Positions 9,623 to 20,990 are shown, counted from the stretch's first letter. The stretch: DNA of 64,000 nt from Phyllobacterium zundukense (GCF_025452195.1 NZ_CP104973.1:2215001-2279000); one strand, 5' to 3'. Translations and numbers: made by a program. Notes: a model not told the origin generated them from the sequence alone.

Positions 9623-9882
9623 TCATTGTCCTCTGAAAGAACGCTTGCGGCAATTTCCTCTATGCTGCGTGAGGAAAAATCCCGGCGGTCCGCTTGTCCT
9701 ATCCCGACATCGAGCTTACGTCGCAGAATTTCGATTTTCTCGCGCTCGATATCTCGATCCCGTCTCAGCGCCCGGAGAGCATCGCGAACGAGTTCGCTGG
9801 CTGATGCATAGTCACCACTGTTCAACTCGGTCGAAACAAACTCAGCCATTTCCGGCGTCAGATTTACGTTCATAGTAGGCAT
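9619..9882 (-). CDS. parD: ParD-type antitoxin
   Basis: An 87-residue antitoxin with an N-terminal ribbon-helix-helix DNA-binding domain (MNVNLTPEMAEFVSTELNSG) and a C-terminal arm (about 45-87) that would bind the toxin. The start at 9882 was chosen because AGGAGG lies exactly 5 bases upstream; an ATG three codons later has poorer spacing. The perfect palindrome at 9892-9903 abuts this site and is probably where the complex represses its own operon. Confidence 0.88.
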   Translation of the reverse strand: MPTMNVNLTPEMAEFVSTELNSGDYASASELVRDALRALRRDRDIEREKIEILRRKLDVGIGQADRRDFSSRSIEEIAASVLSEDNE

Positions 9883-9891
9883 GGGGGCCTC

Positions 9892-9903
9892 CTTTACGTA
9901 AAG
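9892..9903. promoter_or_regulatory. Likely ParD/ParDE operator
   Basis: The perfect 12-base palindrome ctttacgtaaag lies directly upstream of the parD ribosome binding site. Ribbon-helix-helix antitoxins bind such palindromes to repress their own operon. Assignment is inferred from position. Confidence 0.5.
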
Positions 9904-10009
9904 AATTAGGGTATTGGCAAAAATTGTCAATGCGGGGTGCTTGCGGTACGCCAGGACCGATAGCCGTGTCGGATTCAGTCCGTTGGCAAAAAAGGATCTT
10001 GCCTCTTTG

Positions 10010-10028
10010 CCTTGGGTCAAGCCCGAGG
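10010..10028. repeat. Short palindrome of a common alphaproteobacterial repeat
   Basis: The core ccttgggtcaagcccgagg, continued by atgacggagggtgagg, resembles the GTCATCCTCGGGCTTGACCC repeat I recall as widespread between genes in alphaproteobacteria. It lies between the parDE promoter and the terminator of aatA, in a 249-base gap with no gene. Confidence 0.4.
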
Positions 10029-10086
10029 ATGACGGAGGGTGAGGGTGCTTTAGGACAAGGCGATGTTCCGAGCTACATTCGACGAA

Positions 10087-10111
10087 TGAAAAAGGGGCCA
10101 TTGGGCCCCTC
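10087..10111 (-). terminator. Terminator downstream of aatA
   Basis: On the minus strand, AGGGGCCC-AAT-GGCCCCT followed by TTTTT, about 20 bases after the aatA stop codon. Confidence 0.8.
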
Positions 10112-10131
10112 GATTTCATCTATTGATCTTC

Positions 10132-11436
<1,305 letters not shown>

Positions 11437-11610
11437 TCACATTATGCAGTTTCTGTGCAGGGTGTGGCATCGAACGTCCAATACATCAGCAATGTTTGAA
11501 GAATGCTTCAATCAAAATGATTGGACATATCGGCTCGCCGTGGGAATAGTCGCCCGCCAACCAAGCCGTCATTTGTGTGTCCGCACCGACGCTCTCAGGA
11601 GACCGCCACC

Positions 11611-12225
11611 ATGCCAGTACTTTATTCACAACCTGATTCAGGAAATTGCTACAAGCCGCGGCTTTTGATGGCGAAATTGGGGATGCCTTTCGACCATATT
11701 TCGATTTCTTCAACTGATGGTTCAACGCGTAAACCTGAATTCATGGCGAAGAATCCGAACGGCAAGGTGCCGTTGCTTGAGTTGGACGACGGACGGTTTC
11801 TCGCAGAATCGAATGCCATTCTGCTTCATCTGGCGGAGGGCAGTCGCTTTGTTCCCGAGAATTCGTACGAGCGCGCATTGATGTATCAATGGCTGTTCTT
11901 CGAGCAATATACGCATGAACCAAATATCGCCGTTCGCCGGGCATTGCTGGTCTATCCGGAGCGGGCAAAGGATGCGACGCCCGAGCGTTTGGCAGCGACG
12001 CTGGAGGGTGGCAACAAGGCGTTGCTGGTGATGGAAAACCAGTTGCAGAAGACGCCTTATTTCACAGGCAATACCATCAGCGTCGCCGATATCGCACTTT
12101 ATGCCTATACCCACGAAGCCAATCGCGGCGGATATGACCTCTCCGCCTATCCGTCTGTGGTAAAATGGCTGAGCCGCGTCGCGGGTGACGAGGGCCATGT
12201 TCCGATCACTTGGCTACCTGTTTGA
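11611..12225 (+). CDS. Glutathione S-transferase family protein
   Basis: A 204-residue GST: an N-terminal thioredoxin-like domain (1-78; YSQPDSGNCYKPRLLMAKL, then the cis-proline GKVPLLEL and the glutathione-binding ESNAI) and an alpha-helical C-terminal domain (85-204) with the NTISVADIALYAYTH N-capping motif. The role may be conjugation or peroxide reduction; the substrate is unknown. AGGAGACCGCCACC precedes the ATG. It ends just before the convergent LysR gene. Confidence 0.9.
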   Translation: MPVLYSQPDSGNCYKPRLLMAKLGMPFDHISISSTDGSTRKPEFMAKNPNGKVPLLELDDGRFLAESNAILLHLAEGSRFVPENSYERALMYQWLFFEQYTHEPNIAVRRALLVYPERAKDATPERLAATLEGGNKALLVMENQLQKTPYFTGNTISVADIALYAYTHEANRGGYDLSAYPSVVKWLSRVAGDEGHVPITWLPV

Positions 12226-13146
12226 TCATCTATCAAGCTCTTGGCTATCGCCTGTAATGCCGGGCAGACGCTCAGCTAACGTATCAATCAAAATGCGAAT
12301 GCGTGCTGGCATAAACGGTGCCTTCGGCCAGACAGCGTGTGTATCGAAAACCATCGATTCTACATCGGCAAGAACCTGTACAAGTTTGCCCTCGTTGACG
12401 CGATCACCGATCAGCCAGTACGGTAGCCAAGCCAAACCCAAACCATCGGTGGCTGCGTCGGCTACCGTTTCGAGATCGTCAAAGACGATCCGGCTGTTTA
12501 CTAGCGCTGTACGGTAGCCTTTTTTGCCATCAGGGAAGAGCCAGGAACGGATGTTACCATTCTGGCCGTAAAGGATCGCTTGATGGGTCGCCATGTCGTC
12601 CAGTGTCGCAGGCGTCCCGTGCGCGGCAAGATAGGATGGTGCTGCACATATGGTCATACGCTGGCGGGCAATGCGTCGTGCGACAAGATCGGCAGTGTCC
12701 GGCAGACCCGCATTGCGGACAACAAGATCGTAGCCCTCCGCAACCAGATCCACCGGACGATCGGTAAAGGATACTTCAAAACGCAGCTGCGGGTGCCGCC
12801 GCGCAAGTTCGAATATAACTGGAGCGACGCATCGGCGACCGAAAAGCACGGGTACGCTGAGGCGCAAACGGCCCGACGGTTCGTTTTTTTCAGATGCCAC
12901 CGCGGCTTCGCCAACATCAATTGCCGCAAGAACGCTCAAGCAATGTTCGTAAAAGGTATGGCCATCACTTGTTAGTGTGAAAGACCTCGTTGTGCGATGG
13001 CAAAGCCGCACGCCCAATCGCGCCTCAAGCCGTGCGATCGTCTTTCCCACTGCTGAACGTGACAAATGCAGCTTTTCAGCGGCAGCCGAAAACCCGCCTG
13101 CATCTACAACAGCGACAAATTCCTGAATGCCTGCCAGCCGGTCCAT
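12226..13146 (-). CDS. LysR-family transcriptional regulator
   Basis: A 306-residue LysR protein with the usual helix-turn-helix (residues 1-60, FVAVVDAGGFSAAAEKLHLS) and a CrgA-like substrate-binding domain (90-295). It is transcribed divergently from the oxidoreductase gene at 13264, 117 bases apart, the classic setting for a LysR regulator controlling its neighbour. Its 3' end abuts the GST stop (adjacent, convergent). Confidence 0.9.
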   Translation of the reverse strand: MDRLAGIQEFVAVVDAGGFSAAAEKLHLSRSAVGKTIARLEARLGVRLCHRTTRSFTLTSDGHTFYEHCLSVLAAIDVGEAAVASEKNEPSGRLRLSVPVLFGRRCVAPVIFELARRHPQLRFEVSFTDRPVDLVAEGYDLVVRNAGLPDTADLVARRIARQRMTICAAPSYLAAHGTPATLDDMATHQAILYGQNGNIRSWLFPDGKKGYRTALVNSRIVFDDLETVADAATDGLGLAWLPYWLIGDRVNEGKLVQVLADVESMVFDTHAVWPKAPFMPARIRILIDTLAERLPGITGDSQELDR

Positions 13147-13263
13147 TCCATACTCTCATTGTAGAATCAAACGATACAGCTATGAGCTTATTCGGCGCAA
13201 CTGTTTTGATTCTTACTCATATAGACAAGTCCCGAGCCTCACAAATGCAATAAGGACCATGCC

Positions 13264-14295
13264 ATGACCAAAACAATGAGACGCTGGCAAATTACTGCCG
13301 CAGGCCGCGAAAACCTGAAACTTATCGATGCAATCATTCCGACGCCCGGCCCGGGAGAAATTTTGATCAAGGTTGCGGCAGTTTCCCTTAACTATCGGGA
13401 CAAGCTGTTGATCGACGCCGGATTTGGGCTGCCAAATCCAATGAAAGAGCCATTTGTTCCCATGTCCGATCTTTCTGGAGCGGTTGTCGCAATTGGCGAT
13501 GGCGTTACGCGCTTTGCAGAAGGCGACCGCGTGATTTCGACGTTCATTCCTGACTGGATTGAGGGTGATGGACCTGGCACAGCGCGCCACCCGAACGGGC
13601 GCACCCTTGGGGGACCCGTTGCGGGCGTCCTGGCAGAATATGTAATTTTAAGCGAAGAGTGGGCGGTCCGCGGGCCGGACAGGCTGAGCCATATCGAGGC
13701 GAGCACCTTGCCTTGCGCCGGTCTCACTGCGTGGACTGCGCTTGTCGAGAGAGGCAATCTGAAGGCTGGTCAGAAGGTGGTCGTTCTTGGAACCGGTGGC
13801 GTATCGCTCTTCGGTCTGCAGATCGCATTGTTGCACGGAGCTGAGGTCATTGTCGTTTCCGGTGACGATGACAAACTGACCAAGGCGAAAAAACTGGGGG
13901 CGCAGTACGGGATAAATCGCAAGAATGTAGACTGGGTCGAAACAGTGTATGCGATTACCAATGATCATGGTGCAGACCATATTCTCGAAACTATTGGCGG
14001 TGCCCATCTGGACAAATCCTTAAATGCTGCAGCAGTGACCGGTCGTATTACGTTGATCGGAATTTTTGACGGGTTCAGTGTTTCGGGAAGTTTTTTACCC
14101 CTCGCGGTCAAGCGCCTTGTCGTTGAAGGTGTCCAGGTCGGGCATCGCAAGGCATTGGAGGATCTCGTCAAGGCATATGATTTGTCAGACACAAAGCCTA
14201 TTATCGAAGCCCTCTACAAAATGGAAGATTTGAATGTCGCGCTGGACCATCTGGATCGAGGTCCGTTCGGCAAGATCGTCGTCGAGGTGGGTTGA
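13264..14295 (+). CDS. Zinc-free MDR-family alcohol dehydrogenase/quinone reductase-like
   Basis: A 343-residue medium-chain dehydrogenase/reductase. The GroES-like half has NYRDKLLIDAG where zinc alcohol dehydrogenases have a Cys-His pair, so the catalytic zinc is probably absent. The NAD(P)-binding motif is VVLGTGGVSLFGLQIA. It resembles the NAD(P)-dependent alcohol dehydrogenases found next to LysR regulators in many proteobacteria. The divergent LysR gene is the likely regulator; the natural substrate is unknown. The gene ends 40 bases before a bidirectional terminator. Confidence 0.87.
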   Translation: MTKTMRRWQITAAGRENLKLIDAIIPTPGPGEILIKVAAVSLNYRDKLLIDAGFGLPNPMKEPFVPMSDLSGAVVAIGDGVTRFAEGDRVISTFIPDWIEGDGPGTARHPNGRTLGGPVAGVLAEYVILSEEWAVRGPDRLSHIEASTLPCAGLTAWTALVERGNLKAGQKVVVLGTGGVSLFGLQIALLHGAEVIVVSGDDDKLTKAKKLGAQYGINRKNVDWVETVYAITNDHGADHILETIGGAHLDKSLNAAAVTGRITLIGIFDGFSVSGSFLPLAVKRLVVEGVQVGHRKALEDLVKAYDLSDTKPIIEALYKMEDLNVALDHLDRGPFGKIVVEVG

Positions 14296-14334
14296 ATCTA
14301 CACCCCAGTCTTTGAGAGGTGACAGATAAAATGC

Positions 14335-14363
14335 AAAAAGGCGGGATAAAATCCCGCCTTTTA
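14335..14363. terminator. Bidirectional rho-independent terminator
   Basis: The hairpin aaggcgggat-aaa-atcccgcctt has A-rich and T-rich flanks on both sides. It lies between the convergent oxidoreductase and csp genes and can serve both. Confidence 0.85.
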
Positions 14364-14405
14364 AATTCATGTGCGTTCAGAAATCAGACGATTCCCGTAT
14401 GTGGA

Positions 14406-14618
14406 TTAGCCAGCAACGCTAAGGTTGTCAGCGGACGACTTGCCCGAACGACGGTCCTGTACGATCTCGTAGTTGACCTTCTGGCCATCGTTGAGACCGC
14501 GCAAACCTGCGCGTTCAACAGCGGAGATATGGACGAATACGTCTGCACCGCCAGTATCAGGCTGGATGAAACCGTAGCCCTTGGTGCCGTTGAACCATTT
14601 CACTGTTCCCGTAGCCAT
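14406..14618 (-). CDS. cspA: Cold-shock protein (CspA family)
   Basis: A 70-residue single OB-fold protein. It carries RNP1-like KGYGFIQP and RNP2-like VFVHIS and is of normal length. Such proteins bind single-stranded RNA and DNA and act as RNA chaperones. GAAAGGAATTTCCC precedes the ATG. The 333 bases upstream hold no gene; part of them probably forms the long 5' leader usual for csp mRNAs. The ABC exporter gene is divergent. Confidence 0.95.
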   Translation of the reverse strand: MATGTVKWFNGTKGYGFIQPDTGGADVFVHISAVERAGLRGLNDGQKVNYEIVQDRRSGKSSADNLSVAG

Positions 14619-14951
14619 GGGAAATTCCTTTCAGATATATAAGACAGGCAGCAAGCACATTTGCGGCCCAGGGAATCGAACCTATGCAATGGAGTTCATC
14701 AGGAAGCGCAACAGGTTACGCAGGTCGCAAAGTCACTCGACCGATAAAATCGATGCGGATTACATATGACAGAATTTGCCCCAAAACAAGCCGTATTGAA
14801 ATGGGTTTATCGTCAGGGTTAAGTGCGGCGGGTTGCATAGGCGAATTTTGCCCCTACATTCGTTGTTGAATTTCAGCACAGTATCCGACGTGTTTTCATA
14901 GTAGATGCTAATGTGAACTGGCCGAATCGCGGTCGTCCACGGGGGAGACTC

Positions 14952-16736
14952 ATGGCGGAGCAGAAACCAAGCCGATCCACAGCCACCTCGGTCGCGGGCG
15001 AAGTGGAAGCCGGGCTGCTCTCCCAGTTGCGCGTGATATTGGATATCTACTGGATATCGCCGGTCCGCAACCGCCTGATTCTCATGATACTCGGCGTTGT
15101 CAGTATCATCATCGTCACATCAGCGGGCCAGGTGCTGCTGAACCGCTGGAATGTCCCATTTTACGATTCACTGTCGCGACGCGATTTCCCTGCTTTTGTC
15201 GACCAGTTGATGGTGTTTTTTGCCATCGCTTCGGTTCTTCTCGTTTTCAACGTGGCACAAACCTGGCTGAACCAGATGACACGGCTGAAGCTGCGCGAGG
15301 GACTGACGCGCGATCTGGTCGGTGAATGGCTGGAACCGCGCAGGGCATTCAAGCTCTCGAATTCTGGACCGATTGGCGTCAACCCCGACCAGCGTCTGCA
15401 TGAAGATGCGCGACATCTTTCGGAAATGTCGACTGATCTCGGGTTTGGATTGTTGCAGGCCACGATATTGCTGGTGAGCTTCATCGGTGTGCTGTGGACA
15501 TTTTCCAGTGGTTTCGTGTTCAATGTCTATGGTTATAGCTTTTCCATCCCAGGCTACATGGTCTGGGCTGCTATCCTCTATGCCGCATCTGCATCGTGGC
15601 TCAGCTGGCTCGTCGGACGTAAATTGATCCGGTACAACGCGGACCGCTACCAGAAAGAGTCCGAGCTCCGTTTTTCGCTGATGCGGGTCAACGAGCATAT
15701 CGATGCGATTTCGCTCTATAGAGGAGAGGCTGACGAGAATCGCCGGATCGGCTTTGACATCGACAGCCTTCTCTCTGCAATCCGCTTGCTGGTCACGGCG
15801 CTGACACAGCTGACCTGGGTCACCTCCGGTTATGGCTGGATCACCATCGTCGCGCCCATCCTCGTGGCAGCACCCGTCTACTTTGCCGGAAACCTGTCAT
15901 TTGGCGGGTTGATGGCAGCAATCGGGGCCTTCAACCAGGTGCATGATGCCTTGAAATGGTTCGTCAATAATTTCGGCGCCATTGCCGACTGGCGCGCCAC
16001 GCTCTTGCGCGTGACATCGTTCCGGCAGGCAGTGCAGGCGACCGACATCAAGAACAGCGTCGAACAACGGATCAAGTTCACGCAGTCGGAGACAAATGAG
16101 ATCGTCCTCGACAAACTGAAGATTACGGCCCCACGCGAGACAGTTCGCCTGAAGGAGAAGAAGGCCGTGGTCAAGGAGGGCGAGCGCGTGTTGATCACCA
16201 GCGAACCCGGGATCGACAGAACCCTGCTCTTTCGAGCCATGGCCGGCCTCTGGCCCTGGGGGGCGGGCACCGTCAGTCTGCCGGCGAATACCAACATTCT
16301 TTTTATGCCGCGCCTGCCTTATTTCCCTCCAGGCAGCTTGCGTGAGGCGATGTCCTACCCTGTCGGCAAAGACGGATTCTCCGATGAGGAACTTGTTTCG
16401 GCGCTACACGAGCTGGGCCTGATCCGGCTCGAACCGATGCTCGACTTCAGGGCGCGCTGGGACAGGGAATTGAGCGACGATGAACAGCGGTCTCTCGCAT
16501 TCGCGCGGCTCAAACTGCATAAACCGACGTGGGTCGTAATCGATGAGGCGCTGGACGGTATGGAGAAGGACGCCTACGAACGGGTTACCGCTGTGCTACG
16601 CGATGACCTGGCCAAATCAACAGTCGTCCATATCGGACGCGAGGACAAAAACGATCATGTCTTCTCCAAGGTGCTGCATTTCGTTAGCGATCCTTCCGGT
16701 CACGGACTTGAAGAAGAGGGTATCGCAGGCGTTTGA
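14952..16736 (+). CDS. BacA/SbmA-type ABC transporter, fused permease-ATPase with degenerate ATPase motifs
   Basis: A 594-residue fusion: a membrane domain of the ABC_membrane_2 (SbmA/BacA, YddA) type with about six helices (roughly 40-370), then an ATPase-like domain (about 385-580). The nucleotide-binding motifs are altered. Walker A reads SEPGIDRT (no Lys or GKS/T), the Q-loop segment reads LFMPRLPY, the signature reads LSDDEQ instead of LSGGEQ, and the D-loop is replaced by GMEK. The Walker B WVVIDEA keeps its acids. Relatives import peptides or move very-long-chain fatty acids. The ATG at 14952 follows GGGGGAG; an upstream GTG at 14913 is less likely. Catalysis by this domain is doubtful. 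Confidence 0.82.
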   Translation: MAEQKPSRSTATSVAGEVEAGLLSQLRVILDIYWISPVRNRLILMILGVVSIIIVTSAGQVLLNRWNVPFYDSLSRRDFPAFVDQLMVFFAIASVLLVFNVAQTWLNQMTRLKLREGLTRDLVGEWLEPRRAFKLSNSGPIGVNPDQRLHEDARHLSEMSTDLGFGLLQATILLVSFIGVLWTFSSGFVFNVYGYSFSIPGYMVWAAILYAASASWLSWLVGRKLIRYNADRYQKESELRFSLMRVNEHIDAISLYRGEADENRRIGFDIDSLLSAIRLLVTALTQLTWVTSGYGWITIVAPILVAAPVYFAGNLSFGGLMAAIGAFNQVHDALKWFVNNFGAIADWRATLLRVTSFRQAVQATDIKNSVEQRIKFTQSETNEIVLDKLKITAPRETVRLKEKKAVVKEGERVLITSEPGIDRTLLFRAMAGLWPWGAGTVSLPANTNILFMPRLPYFPPGSLREAMSYPVGKDGFSDEELVSALHELGLIRLEPMLDFRARWDRELSDDEQRSLAFARLKLHKPTWVVIDEALDGMEKDAYERVTAVLRDDLAKSTVVHIGREDKNDHVFSKVLHFVSDPSGHGLEEEGIAGV

Positions 16737-16756
16737 ATGATCGGTTTGCGGGACGG

Positions 16757-17155
16757 TTAAATCCAGTTCTCGGTCAAGACCCCGGGCATGCGTATAAATT
16801 CGCGCATATTGTTGGTCACAACAACCAGTCCTTCGCTGCGCGCGTGACCACCTATCTGCATATCATGCGATCCGCACGGAGTTCCGGCTCGTTCAAGGTC
16901 CGCACGTATCTGTCCGTAGTGCACTGCCGCACCTGCAGCGAAAGGCAATACTTCGAGCCGGCTGACGAAGTGTTCGATCGCTTTCAAATTTTCAACGGTG
17001 CGAGCTGATTTCTCCGTCCCATAATGCATTTCGCCGAGTGTGATGCTGGATATGCATAGCTGTTCCGCGAGTGCATTGAACTTCTCCCGCAATTGAAGAG
17101 GATAGCTTTTCATTACGTAAATGCAGATATTTGTATCCAGCATATACCGTAGCAT
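16757..17155 (-). CDS. vapC: VapC-type PIN-domain toxin
   Basis: A 132-residue PIN-domain ribonuclease toxin. The acidic active-site residues Asp7 (MLDTN), Glu42 (GEMHYG) and Asp98 (SHDMQIG) are in place, with TNNMREF near the end. VapC toxins cleave tRNA or rRNA. The ATG at 17155 overlaps the vapB stop by one base (TGATG); a TTG one codon earlier is less likely. The TNN keeps an Asn where many relatives have Asp. The frame is intact. Confidence 0.9.
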   Translation of the reverse strand: MLRYMLDTNICIYVMKSYPLQLREKFNALAEQLCISSITLGEMHYGTEKSARTVENLKAIEHFVSRLEVLPFAAGAAVHYGQIRADLERAGTPCGSHDMQIGGHARSEGLVVVTNNMREFIRMPGVLTENWI

Positions 17156-17388
17156 CAAAGCGGCTCGCGATCTTCGATTACAGGCTGTTCGCGTTCACTC
17201 ATAAAGTCGTCGCTCAAACGCGGTCCCTGCGTAAAAAGATCATCCCAACGCTTGCCTTGAGGAACCACAAGACGACCCTGGCCGATCTTAAGGATATCCA
17301 CTTGGTGCACGTCTTCGGGAAAAGCGACTGCTTTCGGCAAGCGGACGGCCTGACTGCGATTGGTCGTAAAAACGGTGGAGCTGGTCAT
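17155..17388 (-). CDS. vapB: VapB-type antitoxin
   Basis: A 77-residue antitoxin of the AbrB/SpoVT fold: the N-terminal segment TTNRSQAVRLPKAVAFPEDV is typical of VapB/MazE-like DNA-binding swapped hairpins, and the acidic C-terminus (RLSDDFMSEREQP) would block the toxin. The ATG at 17388 lies behind AGGATTC; an in-frame ATG at 17406 lies within the palindrome and is less likely. Together with vapC it is a complete module next to the ABC exporter. Confidence 0.88.
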   Translation of the reverse strand: MTSSTVFTTNRSQAVRLPKAVAFPEDVHQVDILKIGQGRLVVPQGKRWDDLFTQGPRLSDDFMSEREQPVIEDREPL

Positions 17389-17398
17389 GGTGAATCCT

Positions 17399-17423
17399 AT
17401 GTACATCCCATTGGGATATACAT
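17399..17423. promoter_or_regulatory. Likely VapB/VapBC operator
   Basis: A near-perfect inverted repeat, atgtacatccca-ttgggatatacat (one mismatch in 12), 10 bases upstream of vapB. Position and symmetry suggest autoregulation. Confidence 0.5.
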
Positions 17424-17476
17424 AGGATAATGCTCGGAAAATGGCAAGACGACGACGTCCCTTGATTGGCAGAACG

Positions 17477-20400
17477 TCAGAGAAAATAATCCTGCAGCGG
17501 CCTCACTTCCAGCGAACCGGCCTTCAGTGCAGCGATGGCTTCGGCGACTGCGTCGGCTCCCGACAGCGTTGTGTAATACGGCACCTTCTGCATCAACGTT
17601 GCACGGCGCAGCGACTTCGAATCCGAGATTGCCTTGGCGCTGTCGGTGGTGTTGAACACCAGCTGCACCTGACGGTTGCGGATGGCATCCTCTACATGCG
17701 GCCGGCCTTCCTGCACCTTGTTGATTTTCTGGGCTTCGACGCCGTTTTCGCCGAGGAAGCGGGCGGTGCCTCCGGTGGCGAGAATTTTGAACCCCAACGC
17801 CGCCAGACGTTTTACCGGTGCGAGAATGCGCTGCTTGTCCTCATCGCGCACCGACACGAACAGCGTTCCATCGCGCGGCAGGTCGACACCGGCACCAAGC
17901 TGTGACTTGGCGAAGGCCAAGGCATAATCGTAGTCGAGCCCCATGACTTCGCCGGTCGAGCGCATTTCCGGTCCGAGCAATGTGTCGACGCCGGGGAAAC
18001 GTGCGAAAGGAAATACGGCTTCTTTTACCGCGATGTGCTTGCGCGCCGTGGTCGAAGGTTTGCCGCCATAATTGGCCAGCGCTTCATCCAGCGTTTCGCC
18101 AGCCATTATACGCGCCGCAACCTTGGCAATCGGCGTACCGATGGTCTTGGCGACGAACGGAACCGTTCGCGAGGCACGTGGATTGACTTCAAGCACATAG
18201 ATCGTGCCGTTCTTGATGGCGTATTGCACGTTCATCAGACCGACGACATTGAGCGATTTGGCAAGCGCAGCAGTTTGCTTTTCGAGCTCGGCGACGGTTT
18301 CGGCTGAAAGCGAGTGCACCGGAAGCGAACAGGCGCTGTCGCCCGAATGGATGCCGGCCTCTTCGATGTGCTCCATGATGCCGGATATCCACGTATTCTT
18401 GCCATCGCAGAGGCAGTCCACATCAACCTCGATTGCTTCGCTCAGATAACGATCAAAGAGGAGCGGATTTTTGCCGAGCAGTGTGTTGATCTGGCCGGTC
18501 TTGTCGTTGGGATATTTCTGCTTGATATCCTCGGGCACGAGTTCCGGCACCGTATCGAGCAGGTAACTCTGCAGGCCGCGTTCGTCATGGATGATCTGCA
18601 TGGCGCGGCCGCCCAAAACATAGGACGGGCGAACGACGAGCGGAAAGCCGAGTTCGCCGGCAATGGTGCGGGCTTGTTCAACGGAATAGGCGATGCCGTT
18701 CTTCGGCTGGGCAAGGTCGAGTTTGATCAGGAGCTTCTGGAACCGGTCGCGATCCTCGGCAAGATCGATAGCATCGGGGGAGGTGCCGAGGATCGGGATG
18801 CCGGCTTTCTCAAGGGCATCCGCAAGCTTCAGCGGGGTCTGACCGCCAAACTGGACGATGACACCGTGCAGCGTTCCGGCCGTCTGTTCGGCGCGCAGGA
18901 TCTCCAGCACGTCCTCGGCTGTCAGCGGTTCGAAATAGAGCCGGTCCGACGTGTCATAATCGGTCGAGACAGTCTCCGGATTGCAGTTGATCATGATGGC
19001 TTCGTAGCCTGCATCACGCAGGGCAAAGGCCGCATGGCAGCAGCAATAGTCGAACTCGATACCCTGGCCAATGCGGTTCGGACCGCCGCCGAGGATGACA
19101 ACCTTCTTGGCATCGGAAACCTGTGCCTCGGATGCGAGCGCACCGGCAAAGGGCACTTCATAGGTCGAGTACATGTAGGCGGTCGGCGAAGCAAATTCGG
19201 CGGCGCAGGTATCGATGCGTTTGAAGACCGGATGTACATCGAGCTTGTGGCGCAGCTTGGTGACTTCGCTTGGTTCGATTCTGGCGAGGCCGGCAAGGCG
19301 GGCGTCGGAAAAGCCCATGCCCTTCAGCATGCGCAGGTTTTGCGCATCCTGCGGCAGGCCATGCTCGCGCACGCGCTCTTCCGTAGCGATAATCTCCGCC
19401 ATCTGTTCGAGGAACCATGGATCGATCTTGCAGCCTTCGTGAACCTCCTCGACAGAGAGGCCAAGACGCAGGGCTTGGCCGACCATGCGCAGGCGATCGG
19501 GTGTCGGCACGCCGATGGCGGCACGGATGGCATTGTTGTCATTGCCTTCGCCAAGGCCGGGAATTGCGATCTCATCAAGGCCGGTAAGCCCGGTTTCAAG
19601 GCCGCGCAGCGCTTTTTGCAGCGATTCCTTGAAGGTGCGGCCAATGGCCATGACTTCGCCGACGGATTTCATTGCGGTCGTCAGCGTCGGTTCGGCGCCG
19701 GGGAACTTTTCGAAGGCGAAGCGCGGGATCTTGGTGACAACATAGTCAATCGAAGGCTCGAACGAAGCAGGTGTGGCTCCGCCGGTAATGTCGTTGTCGA
19801 GCTCGTCCAGCGTGTAACCGACGGCAAGTTTCGCCGCGATCTTGGCGATCGGGAAACCCGTTGCCTTCGACGCCAACGCCGATGAACGCGACACGCGGGG
19901 ATTCATTTCGATGACGATCAGACGGCCGTTTTCGGGATTGACCGCGAACTGCACATTGGAGCCGCCCGTTTCAACACCAATCTCGCGTAACACCGCGATC
20001 GAGGCGTTGCGCATGATCTGGTATTCCTTGTCCGTCAGGGTCAAGGCAGGGGCGACGGTGATGGAGTCGCCGGTATGGACACCCATCGGATCGATGTTTT
20101 CGATGGAACAGATGATGATGCAGTTATCCGCCTTGTCGCGGACAACCTCCATCTCATATTCCTTCCAGCCAAGGACGGATTCTTCGATCAGCACTTCGGT
20201 CGTGGGCGACGCATCGAGACCGCTGCCAATGATCTCGTAGAACTCGGTGCGATTGTAGGCGATGCCACCGCCGGTGCCGCCCATGGTAAACGACGGGCGA
20301 ATAATGGCTGGAAGCCCGACGTGATCGAGCGCCGCACCTGCCATGCCCAGCGCATGGGAAACATAGCGCTGCTTGCGGTCGCCTTCGCCAAGCTGCCATT

Positions 20401-20962
20401 CGGTCTCAAGCTTGTCCAAGGCCGCGTCGAGTTCAGCGTCGGAATATCTGGCTTTCACGGCTTCCCGCTGCTCTTGATGCAACTTGCGGTCGTGGTCCTT
20501 GACTTCGGTGGCATTGGCCAACATGGATTTTGGCGTTTCGAGACCGATCTTGGCCATCGCCTCACGAAAAAGCGCGCGGTCCTCGGCCTTATCAATCGCC
20601 TCGGCATTGGCGCCGATCATCTCGACATTGTAGCGGTCAAGCACACCCATGCGACGAAGCGACAGCGCGGTGTTGAGCGCAGTCTGTCCGCCCATCGTCG
20701 GCAGCAGCGCGTTCGGGCGCTCCTTGGCGATGATCTTGGCAACAACTTCCGGGGTGATCGGCTCGATATAAGTGGCGTCCGCCAATTCCGGATCGGTCAT
20801 GATCGTTGCCGGATTGGAATTGACGAGGATAACGCGGTAACCCTCTTCCTTAAGTGCCTTGCAGGCCTGTGTGCCGGAATAATCGAATTCGCATGCCTGA
20901 CCGATGATGATCGGACCTGCGCCGATGATCAGAATAGATTTGATGTCGGTGCGTTTTGGCAT
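17477..20962 (-). CDS. carB: Carbamoyl-phosphate synthase large subunit
   Basis: A 1161-residue full-length CarB. It makes carbamoyl phosphate from glutamine-derived ammonia, bicarbonate and two ATP for arginine and pyrimidine synthesis, with CarA at 25753-26997. It has two homologous ATP-grasp halves (about 1-555 and 556-950, both with the PTMGGQT- or [15 protein letters not shown] motifs and RPSY/RPSF loops) and a C-terminal MGS-like allosteric domain (about 1000-1140). Length exceeds the 1073 residues of E. coli, as is usual in Rhizobiales. The leader carries a terminator-like hairpin (20991-21019) 29 bases before the ATG. Confidence 0.97.
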   Translation of the reverse strand: MPKRTDIKSILIIGAGPIIIGQACEFDYSGTQACKALKEEGYRVILVNSNPATIMTDPELADATYIEPITPEVVAKIIAKERPNALLPTMGGQTALNTALSLRRMGVLDRYNVEMIGANAEAIDKAEDRALFREAMAKIGLETPKSMLANATEVKDHDRKLHQEQREAVKARYSDAELDAALDKLETEWQLGEGDRKQRYVSHALGMAGAALDHVGLPAIIRPSFTMGGTGGGIAYNRTEFYEIIGSGLDASPTTEVLIEESVLGWKEYEMEVVRDKADNCIIICSIENIDPMGVHTGDSITVAPALTLTDKEYQIMRNASIAVLREIGVETGGSNVQFAVNPENGRLIVIEMNPRVSRSSALASKATGFPIAKIAAKLAVGYTLDELDNDITGGATPASFEPSIDYVVTKIPRFAFEKFPGAEPTLTTAMKSVGEVMAIGRTFKESLQKALRGLETGLTGLDEIAIPGLGEGNDNNAIRAAIGVPTPDRLRMVGQALRLGLSVEEVHEGCKIDPWFLEQMAEIIATEERVREHGLPQDAQNLRMLKGMGFSDARLAGLARIEPSEVTKLRHKLDVHPVFKRIDTCAAEFASPTAYMYSTYEVPFAGALASEAQVSDAKKVVILGGGPNRIGQGIEFDYCCCHAAFALRDAGYEAIMINCNPETVSTDYDTSDRLYFEPLTAEDVLEILRAEQTAGTLHGVIVQFGGQTPLKLADALEKAGIPILGTSPDAIDLAEDRDRFQKLLIKLDLAQPKNGIAYSVEQARTIAGELGFPLVVRPSYVLGGRAMQIIHDERGLQSYLLDTVPELVPEDIKQKYPNDKTGQINTLLGKNPLLFDRYLSEAIEVDVDCLCDGKNTWISGIMEHIEEAGIHSGDSACSLPVHSLSAETVAELEKQTAALAKSLNVVGLMNVQYAIKNGTIYVLEVNPRASRTVPFVAKTIGTPIAKVAARIMAGETLDEALANYGGKPSTTARKHIAVKEAVFPFARFPGVDTLLGPEMRSTGEVMGLDYDYALAFAKSQLGAGVDLPRDGTLFVSVRDEDKQRILAPVKRLAALGFKILATGGTARFLGENGVEAQKINKVQEGRPHVEDAIRNRQVQLVFNTTDSAKAISDSKSLRRATLMQKVPYYTTLSGADAVAEAIAALKAGSLEVRPLQDYFL

Positions 20963-20990
20963 GTTCGGTTCCTATCAATAGCGTGCTGCA

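Noticed and set aside
14655..14690. tRNA T-arm-like stretch (ggttcgattccc on the minus strand)
   Set aside because: No matching stem or the other arms of a cloverleaf are found; probably chance in the csp leader.
18314..19885. 523-residue open frame antisense to carB
   Set aside because: carB is certain over this region; the frame has no recognisable domain and follows its high GC and codon pattern.
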